Shown here: positions 38,730 to 50,735 of the stretch, in pieces
Layout: each line of letters opens with the position of its first letter
Numbering within the stretch: the stretch's first letter is position 1
Source: Chlorella sorokiniana
Lineage: Eukaryota > Chlorophyta > Trebouxiophyceae > Chlorellales > Chlorellaceae
DNA length: 64,000 nucleotides
Direction: 5' to 3'
Assembly: GCA_025917655.1 (NCBI GenBank)
Contig: CP084616.1
Coordinates: 620,001-684,000 of the forward strand
Made by a program: the position numbers and the translations under genes
The notes under the pieces: model-generated
What the model was told of the DNA's origin: nothing
The model's database searches: none
Seen by the model: the letters and a program-made list of their open reading frames with translations, nothing else

Positions 38730-38964
38730 AGCAGGCTTTTGTGCTGCCCAGGGGCGTCGGACTGACTCCTCCAAGGCAAGGCCCCAGTCCCTGCCCCGGG
38801 TCGCAATCCTGATGCGTGTGCATCACAGCACCGTATGCTTCTGAAACTTGAGCCGCCAACAAATGGTCGACAGGCGGTTGGGCGGAGGCTTGCAAGCCTG
38901 CTGGCCCTCCACTGTCCACACCTCTTTACAACCGCCTCTGCTATCGCTCGCCCTGTACGCGCAG

Positions 38965-39566
38965 GTGGCCGACGGCGGCAGGGCCGTTGTCCTGCGATAC
39001 GATTCCCTCGCCAACTCCTGGAGCGTGCTTGGGGGCGGCCCCGCATCCGCCGGCGAGGCACGCGAGGTGCAGCTGGCCCTGGGCCCTGATGACTCGCCTT
39101 TCCTGGCCTACGCAGACATGACCGTTGACGGTGGGGTTTGGGGGGATGAATGGGGCTCGGGGTTGCAGGTCAGCTTGCTGCCCTGCCCAGCGGTAGTCCA
39201 AGAGGTGTTTGTACCTCCCCTCCACACGCCTTCGCTCCTTGTGCTGCTGCAGGTCGCGCCACCGTGCAGCTGGCTGGCTGTGGTGGCAGCCTGGCCTGGC
39301 AGGGTCTGGGCCCGGCTGGTGTCACCTCTGGACCGGTGGAGGGGGCCCTGGGCTTGGCGGTGGACTCCAACGGCGTGGCCCACGTTGCCTCCAGGGCCGC
39401 GTCCTCGCTGCGCGTCCAGCGGTTTGACGGCGTGTCCTGGCTGGACGCCTTTGTGGCGACAGCGCCCGACGGCTCCATCATCTCCCTGGACCTGGCGGTG
39501 ACCCCGGCCAACCAGCCGCTGGCTGCGGTCGCCACCCCCACCTCGGTGTCCCTCTTCCGCGGGTGA
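38965..39566 (+). CDS. secreted propeller-like wall protein, 3' part
   Basis: Two exons with clean splice sites: 38965-39130 (after a pyrimidine-rich CAG) reads GGRAVVLRYDSLANSWSVLG, SAGEAREVQLALGPDDSPFL and AYADMTVDG; 39253-39566 reads GRATVQLAGCGGSLAWQGLG, EGALGLAVDSNGVAHVASRA and SLRVQRFDGVSWLDAFVATA to the TGA. They join in phase 1. The repeating pattern G-x-A-x-V-x-R-x-D-x-x-x-W-x-x-L-G, then G-x-A-x-x-x-x-L-A-x-x-x-x-G-x-x-F-x-A-Y is one propeller blade per 45-50 residues, and the last blade before the insertion (GFSGGEVQYL...VPVVAFSKQ) fits the same register. I therefore take this as the 3' end of the gene that starts at 4285. Confidence 0.65.
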
Positions 39567-40205
39567 GGGAGCGCTGTGCTTGTTGCCCCAGCTGGCCTCA
39601 TGCAACCGAGGAGCAAGCAAGGCAACGACCAGGGGTTGAGGCTGGGAGGCAGCCGGGAGGTCTTCTTTCACATGGCCCTGTACAGGGCAAAGAACATGTT
39701 CTTTGCCAGCCCATGTTGGCCGCTGGTTGCGGCATCACATGTAGTTGCCTCACCGCTGCCCTGCCTGTGGTTGCATTGCCTGCAGGGATGCCGCCTCTTT
39801 TGTGTTCAGCCCGCCCACCTGGTGAGTGTTGCATTTTGGACAAGCTTGCTGCCTTGGCCACCAGAGCCGCCATGCTTTGGCCTTGCTTTGTGTCTCAACT
39901 GGAGCAGAGTACCTGCGGTTGTGCATGGTGGCCTGCTGCTTGCCACATCAATGCATAGCAATGGCATGGACGTTCTGTGTTGCCCTGTCTTCGTGCAGCG
40001 GCCCATGATCCTTAGAGATGGAGGCGCTTCCAGGCTTGCGTGGCAGCCATTGACGTTGTCTACAAACACAGCACGAGGCGTACACACGCATTGCATGCGT
40101 CACAGATGCTGTTTGTCTCTGGGTCCATTCTGGGTACATCACGTGTTTTGCAAGCCGCCACCCTGAAGGGTCATGTGGTGGACCACTTCAGTTTTATCAT
40201 TATGT
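39567..40205. other. host 3' region and intergenic DNA
   Basis: Downstream of the wall-protein stop. No frame with recognisable features. Composition is T- and C-rich as expected of untranslated DNA. Confidence 0.4.
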
Positions 40206-40740
40206 GCATCGGGCGTTGCGGGCTGATCAGCTCCGACTGGGACCTTTGACTTGCTCGTCACATCAAATGTAAGAGCTCGAGCAGGTCTTCCTCCGCTGCC
40301 TGCACCAGCACCGGCGGCGGCACCGGCGCCGCTGCGGCACTCGCCAACAGGAAGCCAAGGAAGCCAGGGCCATGCAGCTGTCAGCGCTCCAGCACCACAG
40401 TGCCCAGCCTTACTCAGCACCCACCGCCGGGCGGCTCTCCCGAGCCGCGGCGGAACCTATACAGCTGCCGGCAGCCACCGCCCGCCGCGCAGCCTCGCCT
40501 GCAGGGCGGCGCAGCAGGCGCAGCAGCAGCAACGTATGCCGGACCCTCCCACCACCTCTCAGGTTGCGCTTGCTGCCTCACTTGTGTAGCTGTTGAAGCA
40601 AATTTCCAGATGCCGCAGGCCGTGCGGTGAAAGGAAGAAAGAAAGTGATACAGGAAGCAACGGCTCCCGTGAAAGAGTACGTGTGACGTCTCGGCGCCAA
40701 GGCCCGCGCGCTGCTGCGGCGACGTTGGCGCCCTCGCGGC
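40206..40740. repeat. right copy of the host direct repeat
   Basis: Direct copy of 1953-2474, lying just downstream of the helicase stop. It is likely the helicase 3' untranslated/downstream region, since the same order (repeat, then helicase last exon) is present at both sites. Confidence 0.8.
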
Positions 40741-43700
40741 TCAGAAGCCGTCGGTGGCCAGCAGGTGGTGCATGGCCTCCACCACCCGGCTGGCGCTCAG
40801 GTCCAACGCCGGGTCCGCCACCTTGGCCGCCAGCAGGCGCGACACCTCGTTGCGCAGCTCACGCACCAACACTGCCGGAGGGGGGTCAGTTCATCAGGAC
40901 AGCAGGGACGTGCTGGGAGTGTTTGGCGGGGCAAGGAGGGAGCGTGGAGCTGTCGCTGAGAAGGCGCCGCTGCCTGCTCGGAAGCAGCAAGCCTTGGAGC
41001 GGAGCGGGAGCGCACCCGCGATGCGTGCCGGCGCCTTGAACCGCGCCCAGCCGTCGACCCGCAGCAGGCCCTGCTCGTGCTGCACCTCGATGCTGCCTGC
41101 AGAGGGAGCGGCGGCACGCGCCGTGTGGGCATGGCACGGCAGGTGAGGGTGGTGAGCGCAGAGGGAGCCAGTGGGCGTAAGAGCGCTGCCCTCCCTGGTT
41201 GCAAGGTATTCCGGTACCAGCCCTGCTCTCAACTCCCCAAGGTGGCAACCGCACCTGCAGCCTGCGAGCGTCCTTCACAGGCTCCCCCTGCCCCACGTCA
41301 ACCCACCACACACACATATATTTAACAAACATGACAACCACCGCCACCTCTCACCCACCCACACAAACACACACCCACCTCCAAACAGCAGCACTGCGTA
41401 GAGGGGCACCATGGAGCTCTCGCGCACAAACACCTTGCTGGTCTCCACGATCTCGCTGTAGGCCAGCCACCCGCTCTCAAACTTGCCGCAGGAGAAGTTG
41501 ACGGAGGAGGGGTGCAGGAAGACGCGGCCTGCATGGGGCGGGCGGTGGTGGGTGCATGTGCGTGTGAGTGGGGCGATGGGGGCCGGTGTGTGCGCGTGTG
41601 TGTAGGGGGGGAGGGGTCTGTGTGTGAGAGGGGTGGTGGTGTGTGTGTGGGGGGGGTGGGGGAGTTTAAGGGATTTGCGGGTCTTTGGCTAGGGTCGCGT
41701 GTGGAATGGCGTCCGTGGGTGGGTGGGTGGCGGGTGCGGTGGGGTGGGGGTGCCCCGTTCAGTGGCAGCAAGCGCGCATGCTGCGACAGGCGCAGCGCCG
41801 TGCACACTGCTGAACGCTGCCCGCGCCCCCGCCAGGGACCGCCCCACACCTCAAACCTCTGCCCGGCCTGGCATGAGGCTGCGCTGCGGCCGGGCGCTGC
41901 GCCCGCCCACTCCCAGGCACAGACACAGGCACAGGCACCCACAGGCAACCCCGCCCGCCCGCCCACCTCGCTCCCGGTCGAAGAAGCGCAGCTTGGATGG
42001 CTCAGCCTCCACCTCCACCGCGCCGCCGTGCACCTTGGTGTATTTGGGGGCGGGGTGCTCCACGCGCAGGAGCTGTTTATGAAGGGGGGTAGAGGGGTGG
42101 GGAGCAGGTGAAGGCAGCTGGCAGGGGTGGGGGTTGTTGAGGGGTGGTGGGGGGCAGGGAGAGGGGAGGGGAGCAGCTGGGAGGGGTGCAGGCGGGTGGG
42201 GACAGGTAGAGGCAGCTGGCAGGGGTGTGTGCAGGGGAACGGCGGCAACGCGCAGAAGCTGGGGCGGTGCACGGGAGGCTCGGCGACAAGGCGCAGGCGA
42301 GAAGGATGGGAAGGGAAACACAACCGTGGGGAGCCAGGTGCCCGGCGGCTTGCCCCTTCCCGCTGCCCCGCTGCCATGCTGCCCCGCCGCCGCAGATGCA
42401 GACGCAGCAGCCAGGCAGCGCGGCACCTGAGGGTAGAAGCCGCAGCACAGGGCGGCCTTGACGGTGCGGGCGTTGGCCGAGTGTTCGTCGGCGTCGTGCA
42501 GCGGCGGCTGGCCGCCGGCGCGCCGTACGGGTTGCGGGCGGAGGTGGTCAGCGGCGCGCGCGCGCGGCGGCGGCCGGCGGCGGAGGCGGAGGCGGCGTAG
42601 GAGGCCGGCACGAAGCCGAGGTCCGCCAGCAGCTCGGCGTACTGCTGCCGTCCCGCATCTATTGCCTGCACGGCGCTCACAAAGGGAGCAGCCTGTGAGC
42701 TTGACGCATCCAGGCGCAGGCGGTACTGACACGCCAGCTGGCCAGGGACCGCATAACGGCGTGGAGCAAGCAGAGTGCGGCGGCCAAAGAACTGTGCAGC
42801 GGCTCTTGGAGCACAGCAACGCTGCGCACACCCGGCCGCGCCGGCCGCAAAGCAAGCCCAGCCACGAGCACCCACAGCCACCCCCGCCGCCGCACCTCCA
42901 GCGCCGATCCGCCAGGAAGTTGCGCCCGCAGAACTCGTGGGCTGCCTGGCGCCCTTCCTTCTCCACCACCGCACGCCAGCTGCAGGGGGTTGGGTGGGGC
43001 GGAGGGCGGGAGCGGGCGCGTGTGGTCGGCAGGTAGCCGCGGAAAGCGGCCTGCCCGCCGGCAAGAGCAGTGCGCCGCAGAGGGGCAGGGGCCCCACGGA
43101 GCGGCGGGCGGGGGCTGACACAGGGTGCTGGGCGTGGCGGGCAGGGAGGGGCGGTTCCGGCTGCTGTGCCTGCTGTGCCTGCTGTGACTGTCCAGGCTCC
43201 GCACGGGCACCTGTTGTACGCCGCCACAACCGCCAGGTGGTCCGATTTGGAGGCAGCCACGCCGGCAGCCACCGCCCGCCGCGCAGCCTCGGCCTGCGGG
43301 GCGGCGCAGCAGGCGCGCGCAGCGGGGGAGGCTTCAGTCCGGGCTGCAGCCCTGGCTCCCGCAATGCAGGGCCTCTGGCCTGGCCGGCGGCACCCAGCTA
43401 CCCTCTAGGCCTTGTAAGGGTGTTTAATACTCTCTCTGCAAGCGGAAAGGCGCAGGGCAAGCGCCGGCGGGCCCTGCCGCAACCACCGGCTTGCCTCGCC
43501 CGCTTGTCGGGCGGCGACCAGAAGACGGGGCGGCCCCAGCCCTGGGCGGCGGCGATGGTGAGGACGGGGTCCAGGCAGCGCAGCAGCGCCCGTACAGCAG
43601 CATCTTGCCTGCAGCGGGACGGCAGCAACGAGGAGTGGCAGCAACGTAAGGCTGGAGAAGGCTCACGGGGCAGGCGGCGGCGGCGGCGGCGGGGGCTACC

Positions 43701-46700
43701 AAGCAACACCACCCAAACTCGATTCCTAACACCGCCCACCACTGCACCCACCAATGCGCGGGTCGGTAGGCATTCGGGTCAAGTGCTGGCCCAGCGCCGT
43801 CAGCGCGCCGCTCCCCCGCTCCAGAGCACCAATCAGCTGCAGCGAAGACAGGGCTGCGGGGGCAGCCCAGGGGGGAAAGGGGGGAAGGCACAGGCATGTT
43901 GCAGCGAGGGCAACACTTGCGGCTCTTTGCCCCCTCAACGCCAGACGCCCGCTGCGCCCCCACCAATGCCCTCCCCTGCCTCCCCACAACCCTTGCCCCC
44001 AGCCATGCAGCTTGCTGGGCCCCGCGTGCGGCGCCCCACCCTGGTGCAGCGCCTGCGGCTCCGGCGGCGTGATCATGCGAGCCAGCAGCGCGGGCACGTC
44101 CGTCGCGGCGCCCAGGATCCCCTTCACATCCAGCACCAGTCCCTGCAGAGCCGGGGGAAGTTATGGAGAAGGGGCGGACCGTGAGGAGGCAGCAGGGCGG
44201 GTGGGCAGCGCGGCGGCGCCTGCCTGGCACCCGCCAGCCCAGCCAGCGGCGGGCGGAGGCGTCTGCGTGGCCCGGACGCTGTGCTGGCGACACGCGGGCG
44301 CTGGCCGTGCAGCCAGCCTGCGATCGCTTCCTTCCTGAACCGTCGCAGGCGCCCCGCTGCCCTGCCGCTCCGCCCCCAGCCCTCCCCACCTGCAGCGGTG
44401 CCCGCCGGATCTCAGGCGGAGTGTCGCGCGGCATGCGGCCCCAGGTGGCCCGAGAGAAAAGACGGTAACAGACGCCCGGGCGCACGCGGCCCGCTCGGCC
44501 GCGGCGCTGCTGCGCCGCCGCCTGCGCGGGACGGCAAAGTGGGAAGGAGACAAGGTTGAGGGAGAAACAAGGGGGACAAGGGCTGCTGGGTGGCAGCTGG
44601 CGTACGTCCCTGCCTGGCCCCTCTAGCCCCCAGCCCCTTAGCCCTCCGCACAGCTGCCACAAGCCGGCCCCGCCGCCGTCTGCGCCCAGCCGCCCGACGA
44701 AGCCCACTCACAGCAAAACCTCCCGCCTCCCACAACAGCCATACGCAACCAAAGTGATCGACATGACAAACTCACAGGACCCCCTACATTCGTTTCGTTT
44801 CCGAACACATGCATCCAGACTGCCCCCTTCCCCCCCCTGTCCCAGCGGCGCGCGCCTGCGACACCCAGGTCTCCTGCAGGCGAGCGATGCCGCGCGCCGC
44901 GTCAACCGCATCTCCTTCACCCGCCCCGTGTCGACGACGGCGGTGACGTCGTCAATGGTGATGGACGTCTCGGCCACGTTGGTGGACACCACCACCTTCA
45001 CCATGCCTGCTGGTCGGTGATGGGAAACAAGGGGCAGTCTGGAAGGGAAGAGAAAGCTAAGAAATGTCGGAAGGATGGAGATGAAGGCAACATGTGGAAT
45101 GTGGTGGGGGAGGCAGCCACATTCCACGGAGCGGGCCGGGCGGCACTTCTGCCCCGTACACCGGCAACTGCGGCGCAAAAACCGGCAAAATTAAAAGCCG
45201 CGCGGCGCACCCTTTGGCGGGCGGTTGAACACTCGCGCCTGCTGCGAGGGTGGCAGCCCGCCGTGCAGCGGCAGCACCAGCGCGCCGCCGCCGGCCGCCG
45301 CCGCCACGCGGGCCGAGCTGGACAGGGCGCGGCAGATGCGGGAGATCTCGTCGGCGCCTGCAGGCGGCAGCGGAGGGGGCCGGGCGTTCAGCCAAGGTGC
45401 CAAGCCAGGCAAGCGATGGTGTGTGTGCTGTCACCCAACCGCAACGGGCAGCTTGGCGGGCTCTTGCGCCACATCCCCGCATCAGCCCCTCCCTCACCGG
45501 GAGCAAAGACGAGGATGGCGCTGGCGTCGTCGCCACCCCCCGTCCGCCCTTCTTCCCGCCGCCGCTGCCGCCGCCCCCTGCCGGCTGGCCAGCAGGTGCG
45601 CCACCAGCTGCTCGATCAAGTCTGTGTTGACCAGCCCCTCGTCTATATTGGCCAGAGAGATGCGTGTCTGCTCGCTGTAGCCGGCCGGACCGCCGCCGCA
45701 GTCGCCGCCGCCGCCGCTTGCGTCGTCGCCGCCGTCGCGGGCCTTGCCGCCGCCGCTGCGCTTGGCCCACTTGGAGGCTCTACCCACCTGGAAGCCGGTG
45801 GCCTCCAGCGCATCCTCAAGGAAGAAATCTGAATGAAGGAGAAAGGAAAAAATGACAAAAGTGACAAAGGAAGATGGGAGAGCAAAGTAGCATGAAGGAG
45901 GGGGTCCATACAACCCGGTGCGAAAGCAGAACAAGCCGGCTTGCAGTTGTCGGTAGGTGGGGTCAGTACCAGATGGGGCGGTCCTGCCCCCTTCCCCGCA
46001 CCCACCTGTGACCGGGTGTGTGAACCCTGGGATGGTGAGCTGGCCAGCTGGCTCGCCCAGGGCCGACTCGAAGTAAGAGGCGAAGAGGCCGGCGTCAGCG
46101 GTGGCGCTCATCAGAATGACTCTGAGCCCCGGGTTGCGGCCTGCGGGACGGCAAGAAGGGGGCGGCAGACGAGGCTGGGTTGGCAGGGGACCACCGGTTT
46201 GCAGGGGAGCATGGGTGTCAGGCTGGCGAGTCGCTTCATTGGGGGGGGCGGGCAGGGCCGGAGACTGCACTGGAGCGGGTTGTGTACGGAGCAGGAGAGG
46301 CGCAGGGAAAGGCACAGGGAAAAGGCGCGGAAAGGCGGCCAGCGTGGGGCGGGCGGCGGGCGGCGGGCGGCCGGGCGCCCACCCGACTCCAGCAGCGTGC
46401 GCAGCAGGAGCAGCAGCAGGTCCGACTCGATGCTGCGCTCGTGCACCTCGTCCAGGACCACGTGGGTGGTACCGCTCAGCTCCGGATCACCCAGCAGGCG
46501 GCGCAGCAGGATGCCTGCAGCGCGAGGGCGCGGGGAGGCGGCCGTCAAGGCTGATCCAACGGGCAGCTGCCAGCCTGCCGAGGCTGCCGGTTCTGATCCA
46601 TGAACGCCTCACCAGCCCCTGTCGCCGCGGCGACCTGGCGGCTCCGGTGTCACCTCCTCACACACACACATCCACATCCAAGCCGGGCGAGGCACACCTC

Positions 46701-48702
46701 CTAAGGAAACCACCCTTTGCCATCCCTGAAGACCCACCCCCACCGTTCCATCTCTCAACCACCGCCCCACCCTGGCCATCTCTCAACCCCACCCACCCGT
46801 GGTGCAGAAGAGCAGGCGGGTGCGGGCCGACTGCTTGGAGTCCAGCCTGACGGAGTAGCCCACGCTGCCGCCCACGGCCTCGCCGCACTCCGCCGCCACG
46901 CGCGAGGCCAGGCCCACGGCGGAGATGCGGCGCGGCTGGGTGCACAGGATGGAGGCGGCGGCGCCGCGCCCGCCGCTATCGCATCCTCCAGCAAGAACTG
47001 GGGCACCTGCGGCGGCGGTGGGGTGGGACGGGGGTTGGGGGGGGTGGGGGTGGGGGTAGGGTTGCATGGCGCAAGAGAAAAATCAAACAGCTGTGCGAAC
47101 ACACTTGCAACAGGCATGTGCGTTACATGGCGGTGCTTATACTACAGGGGACTGATTGGAAGCAAGCAGTGGCAGCGCGGCAGCCTCTTTAACCCACACA
47201 CGCATCACCACCCTCCCAGCCCCCACGCGCCCGTACCCCCGCAGGCGCAAAGCCCCTCGCTTGCCTGCGTGCTCTTGCCGCAGCCGGTGGCCCCCGACAC
47301 CACCACCACGCGGCGGGCGGCGCACAGCTCCAGCAGCTCGCGGCGCTTGGCGGCGGCGGGCAGCGCAGCGCGCACAGCGCGCATGGCGGCGTGCTCCGCC
47401 GCCGACTCCAGCTCCGCCTGCCGCGCCGCCAGGCGAGCGCTCTCTGCGGCGGCCGCCGCCGGCTGCTGCTGCCGCGGGCGGTGCTGGCGCTGCCGCGAGG
47501 AAGCCGGCGGTAGGATGGAGTTGTGGATGTCTTCGAGGCGCAGCTCGCGTTCAGCATGCTGTGCCAGCTCGGCGCCGCCGTCCGCCGGCTCGGCGCCGCC
47601 GCCCGTCGCCCGGCGGCGGCAGCAGCGCGCTCAGCGGCAGCGGCGCCAGCAGGCACTCCTCCAGCCCCTCCGCCGCCCGCGCTGGCCAGCTCAAACACCA
47701 TGGCCTGCCCCGCCAGCTCAGCGGCCTGCAGCGCCAGCCGCCGCGTGAGCGTGAGGAGCGCCGCCGCCGGCACGCCCGTGCAGCGCACGCCCACCAGCGG
47801 CGGGGCGTGCGGATAGGACGTCTGGGTAGCGGCGGCGCTGCCCTCGACCTCTCTTCCTCCCTCTTGCTTCCCTTGCGCGTGGCCGGGAAGAAAGAAATCG
47901 AGCTCCAGGGCGAGCGAGTGGCGCCCGCCCGCCGCGGCGCTGGCGGCCGCCGACGTCAGCTCCACGGGCAGCCGCAGGGCGGCTGCGGAAGCCGTGGGGA
48001 AGCTGATGTCGACGCCAAAAATGGCCTCCAGCGCCTCCCGCTCCTCCCCCACTGCGCCAGCCCATCTCCTTCCCCCCAGCAGCTGTGGCAGCAGGGCGGC
48101 GGCGGCCCCCGCAGCGGCCGCCAGCCGGGCATGCAGTGCGGCGAGAGCGCGGTGAACGTCGCCGGCGGCCGCCACCAGCGCGGCGGCCGCCTCCCGGGCG
48201 GGTAGCCCCAGGCCGCCAGCTCAGCCACCGCGGGATCCTCCAGCAGCGCAGCATCGTCTGCATCGCCCGCAGCCCCCGCCGCGTTGAGGCCGCCGCCAAA
48301 GCTGCCGCCGCGGCTGGACGGCAGCCCGCCGCTGCCGCCGCCGCCACGCCTGATGATCGTGACGGGCTTGCCGGCGGCGCCTGCAGCACAAGAGAAGGGG
48401 AAAGAGTGCATGCATGCAACTGTCAGCCTGCGCTGAGGCCAGGCAGTCACAGCGTCATGCGATGCAGGGAGCAGGCCGCCAGGCGGTGCCAGCACGGCCC
48501 GGCAGCCCAGGGCCCTTCCCCAGCCGGCACCGGCTCGCCTGGCGCAAAGTTCTTGGGCAGCCGCTCCTCGGGCAGCCGCATGCACAGCCAGTCGAGTGCG
48601 GCGGAGAGCGAGGCGGCGCCGCCGCCGCCCCCGCGACCGCCGCCGCCGCCGCGTCGGCGTCCGACTGCGCAAACCCCAGCAGCGCCAGCTCTTCCGCCAG
48701 CG

Positions 48703-48737
<35 letters not shown>

Positions 48738-50735
48738 GCGCCGCTGGTCAGGGCATCCAGGCAGGCCCAGCCGCCTGCCTCGCCAACGCCGCTCTCATCC
48801 GCCCCGCCGTCGCTGCCGCAGCCGCCGTCGGCCTGCAGCTCCGAAATGATTCCTTCCACCAGCCTGCAGGCGTGCAGCGAGCCAATCGGAAGAAAACAAG
48901 ATCAACGGAGCCTTCTGCGCGCTGTATGCGCCTGCTGCTCCCGTGCTGCGGCCAGCAGTCCCCGCCGACAGCTTGCGGCCCGGGGCTGGCCAGCGGCGAG
49001 GACGCCGTCTTTCACCGCCACACCGTGGCCGGTGTTTTGCACGCCGAGGCTGGCAGGCGGGCCAGCCGCCGCGGCAAGCCCCGCCGCCTGCGGCTGTCGT
49101 CGGCCATGATGACGGCGGCGGGCTGCTGCCGCTTGGCGGCGGCGCGCTGCCGCTCCTGCTGCGCGCTGCTGCCGCGCCGCCGCCTCCGCCGCCCGCCGCT
49201 GCCGCTCCTCGTGCTGCGGCAGGCGAGCAGGGTCGCCCATCAGGGGGATGTTGGGCAATGAGCCATGCAAGCGCAAGCGCAAGGAAAGGTCTGCTAGGCA
49301 GAGCGCGCTGCTGCAATTGCACTCCGCCTGCGCTCTGCACGCCTGACTGGATGCAGATCTGGCGCGGACCAAGGGCCCTGCAAGAAAGATCCAAGTAGCG
49401 ACGGCAACCTGCTGTCCCACCCCCACCCCCCACCCCAGCCACCCAAAACTCCCACCCCCCCCACCACCCCCGGCCCCACCCTCGCTCGCCTGCTGCTCCA
49501 GGTCCCTCCACTGCTGCCCGTACTGCCGCGGCAGCAGGCGGTCGAGCGCGCGGTCGCCCTGCACGCGGTGCAGCGCCGCCACCGCGCCGCGCTGCTCCGC
49601 CTCCTCCTGGCTGGGCGCCGCCAGCGCTCGTCCAGGAACACCACCACATCGCGCTCCTGCTGCTTGGGGTGGGGCAGCACCACCTGGCGGGCAGGGAGGG
49701 GAGGGGAGGAGGCACCGGAGGGAGGGGTGGGAAAGGGTCAGCGGGCGTGCAGGCCTGGCAACGGCACCCCGGCAAGCCCGGCAACGGCAGCGTGGACCGC
49801 CGACCAAGGGCAGTGCGGCAGCGGGCGGTGCCGGGCCAGGGCTGGCATGCACCGGCTCGAGACGCTGGCGCTGGGCTGGCTGCTGTGCGCGGCGCAGCGT
49901 GCGCACCTTGCACCGCCACAGCCCCCTCGGTTTCGCTGGCCCGGTAGCGCGGCCGCGGCTGCTTCTCCCGCAGGCTCCACTCGTGAAGCAGCAGCTTGGG
50001 CGACTTGGCGTCGTAGGCACCCGTGCGGCTGCCCACATCCATCATCCTGGGCCCCGACACGGGAGCAGCAGCAGAGCCGCCGGCGACGGCGCCTGCTGTG
50101 GCAGCCGGCCGACTGCCAGCAGGAGGCTTGGCGGCGGCCGCGGTAGCCGCGGCCACGGCGGCCACGGCCTGGGGCGCCAGCACCTTTGGCGCGGCGGGGG
50201 CTGCGGCAGGCGGCGGGTCGCTGCCGCCGTCGGCGTAATCGCCCGCCGCCGCGTCGGCATGCTGCTTCTGGATGTGCTGCTTGAGGCGGTCGGCCTGCTT
50301 GAAGATGCGGTCGCAGTGCGGGCACGGCTGCTCCTGACCACGCTTGTCTATCACCGCCGGCCCCTTGCTGCCGCCGCCGCCCCCGGAACTGCGCCGAGGG
50401 GCCAGGGTGCGGCAGGTGAGCGGGCAACCAAGGCAAGCGCTCCATGCAGCCTCGTGCTGCACGGTCGCAACTCACGTGAACACCTTGTTCTGCTTCCGCT
50501 TCTCATCTCGGTTCTTGATGCCCCCATCCTGCGGGCGGGGCAGGCTGCACACGCGCACAGGTTCGCACGGGCAGGCGGCGGCTGGCTGCCTGCCGCCATT
50601 CGAGGAAGAATGGCGCGGCAACTGTGTGCGCCCTGTCCAAGCCTTGGTATGCTTGTTCACGTTAGTGCACGTGCATTCATGGCCCCAGGGCGAACAAAGA
50701 AGCAGAGCGCAATACCCGTTTGGGGAGCTGCGCAC
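40741..50735 (-). CDS. DExH-box ATP-dependent RNA helicase with C2H2, UBA and RWD domains
   Basis: Many exons on the minus strand, first exon not resolved (about 50.5-50.7 kb; [15 protein letters not shown] at 50472-50530), stop TGA at 40741. Order: C2H2 finger [20 protein letters not shown] (about 50270-50330), a ten-residue poly-Gln (about 48.72 kb), a UBA-like region with [15 protein letters not shown] (48.55 kb), RWD region [17 protein letters not shown] (48.04 kb), motif [11 protein letters not shown] (47.28 kb), motif Ia [16 protein letters not shown] (46.93 kb), motif II DEVH (46.45 kb), SAT (46.10 kb), motif [14 protein letters not shown] (44.97 kb), motif [14 protein letters not shown] (44.49 kb), then HA2 and OB-fold exons (HPSSVNF, 41.5 kb). 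This layout is that of the DHX29/DHX57 and plant DExH group, which unwind structured RNA, for example in translation. Some exons carry one-base shifts. Two truncated 3' copies lie at 1-2.6 kb. Confidence 0.85.

Larger units (their letters stand above)
7184..38964. mobile_element. endogenous giant-virus-like insertion inside a host intron
   Basis: The left edge abuts a GTAAGT splice donor and the right edge lies upstream of a pyrimidine-rich CAG acceptor at 38964. Between them gene density, base composition and gene content change abruptly: about thirty close-packed genes on both strands, many of viral type (Hsp70, BCS1-like ATPase, RNA ligase, RNase H, TFIIB fragment, NCLDV virion-type proteins), in place of exon-poor host DNA. 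I infer an integrated nucleocytoviricot fragment, with a distinct lower-GC element at 7.2-12.7 kb. The left donor leaves one base of a codon while the right acceptor starts a codon, so a missing exon, a one-base error or later change must be assumed to join the host exons. Confidence 0.7.

Noticed and set aside
1953-40740. LTR retrotransposon suggested by the long direct repeats
   Set aside because: No reverse transcriptase, integrase or primer-binding site is seen, and the repeats contain helicase downstream sequence.
41322-43364. 680-codon minus-strand open frame
   Set aside because: It crosses several helicase introns; helicase exon motifs appear in different frames with splice sites, so the continuous frame is chance.
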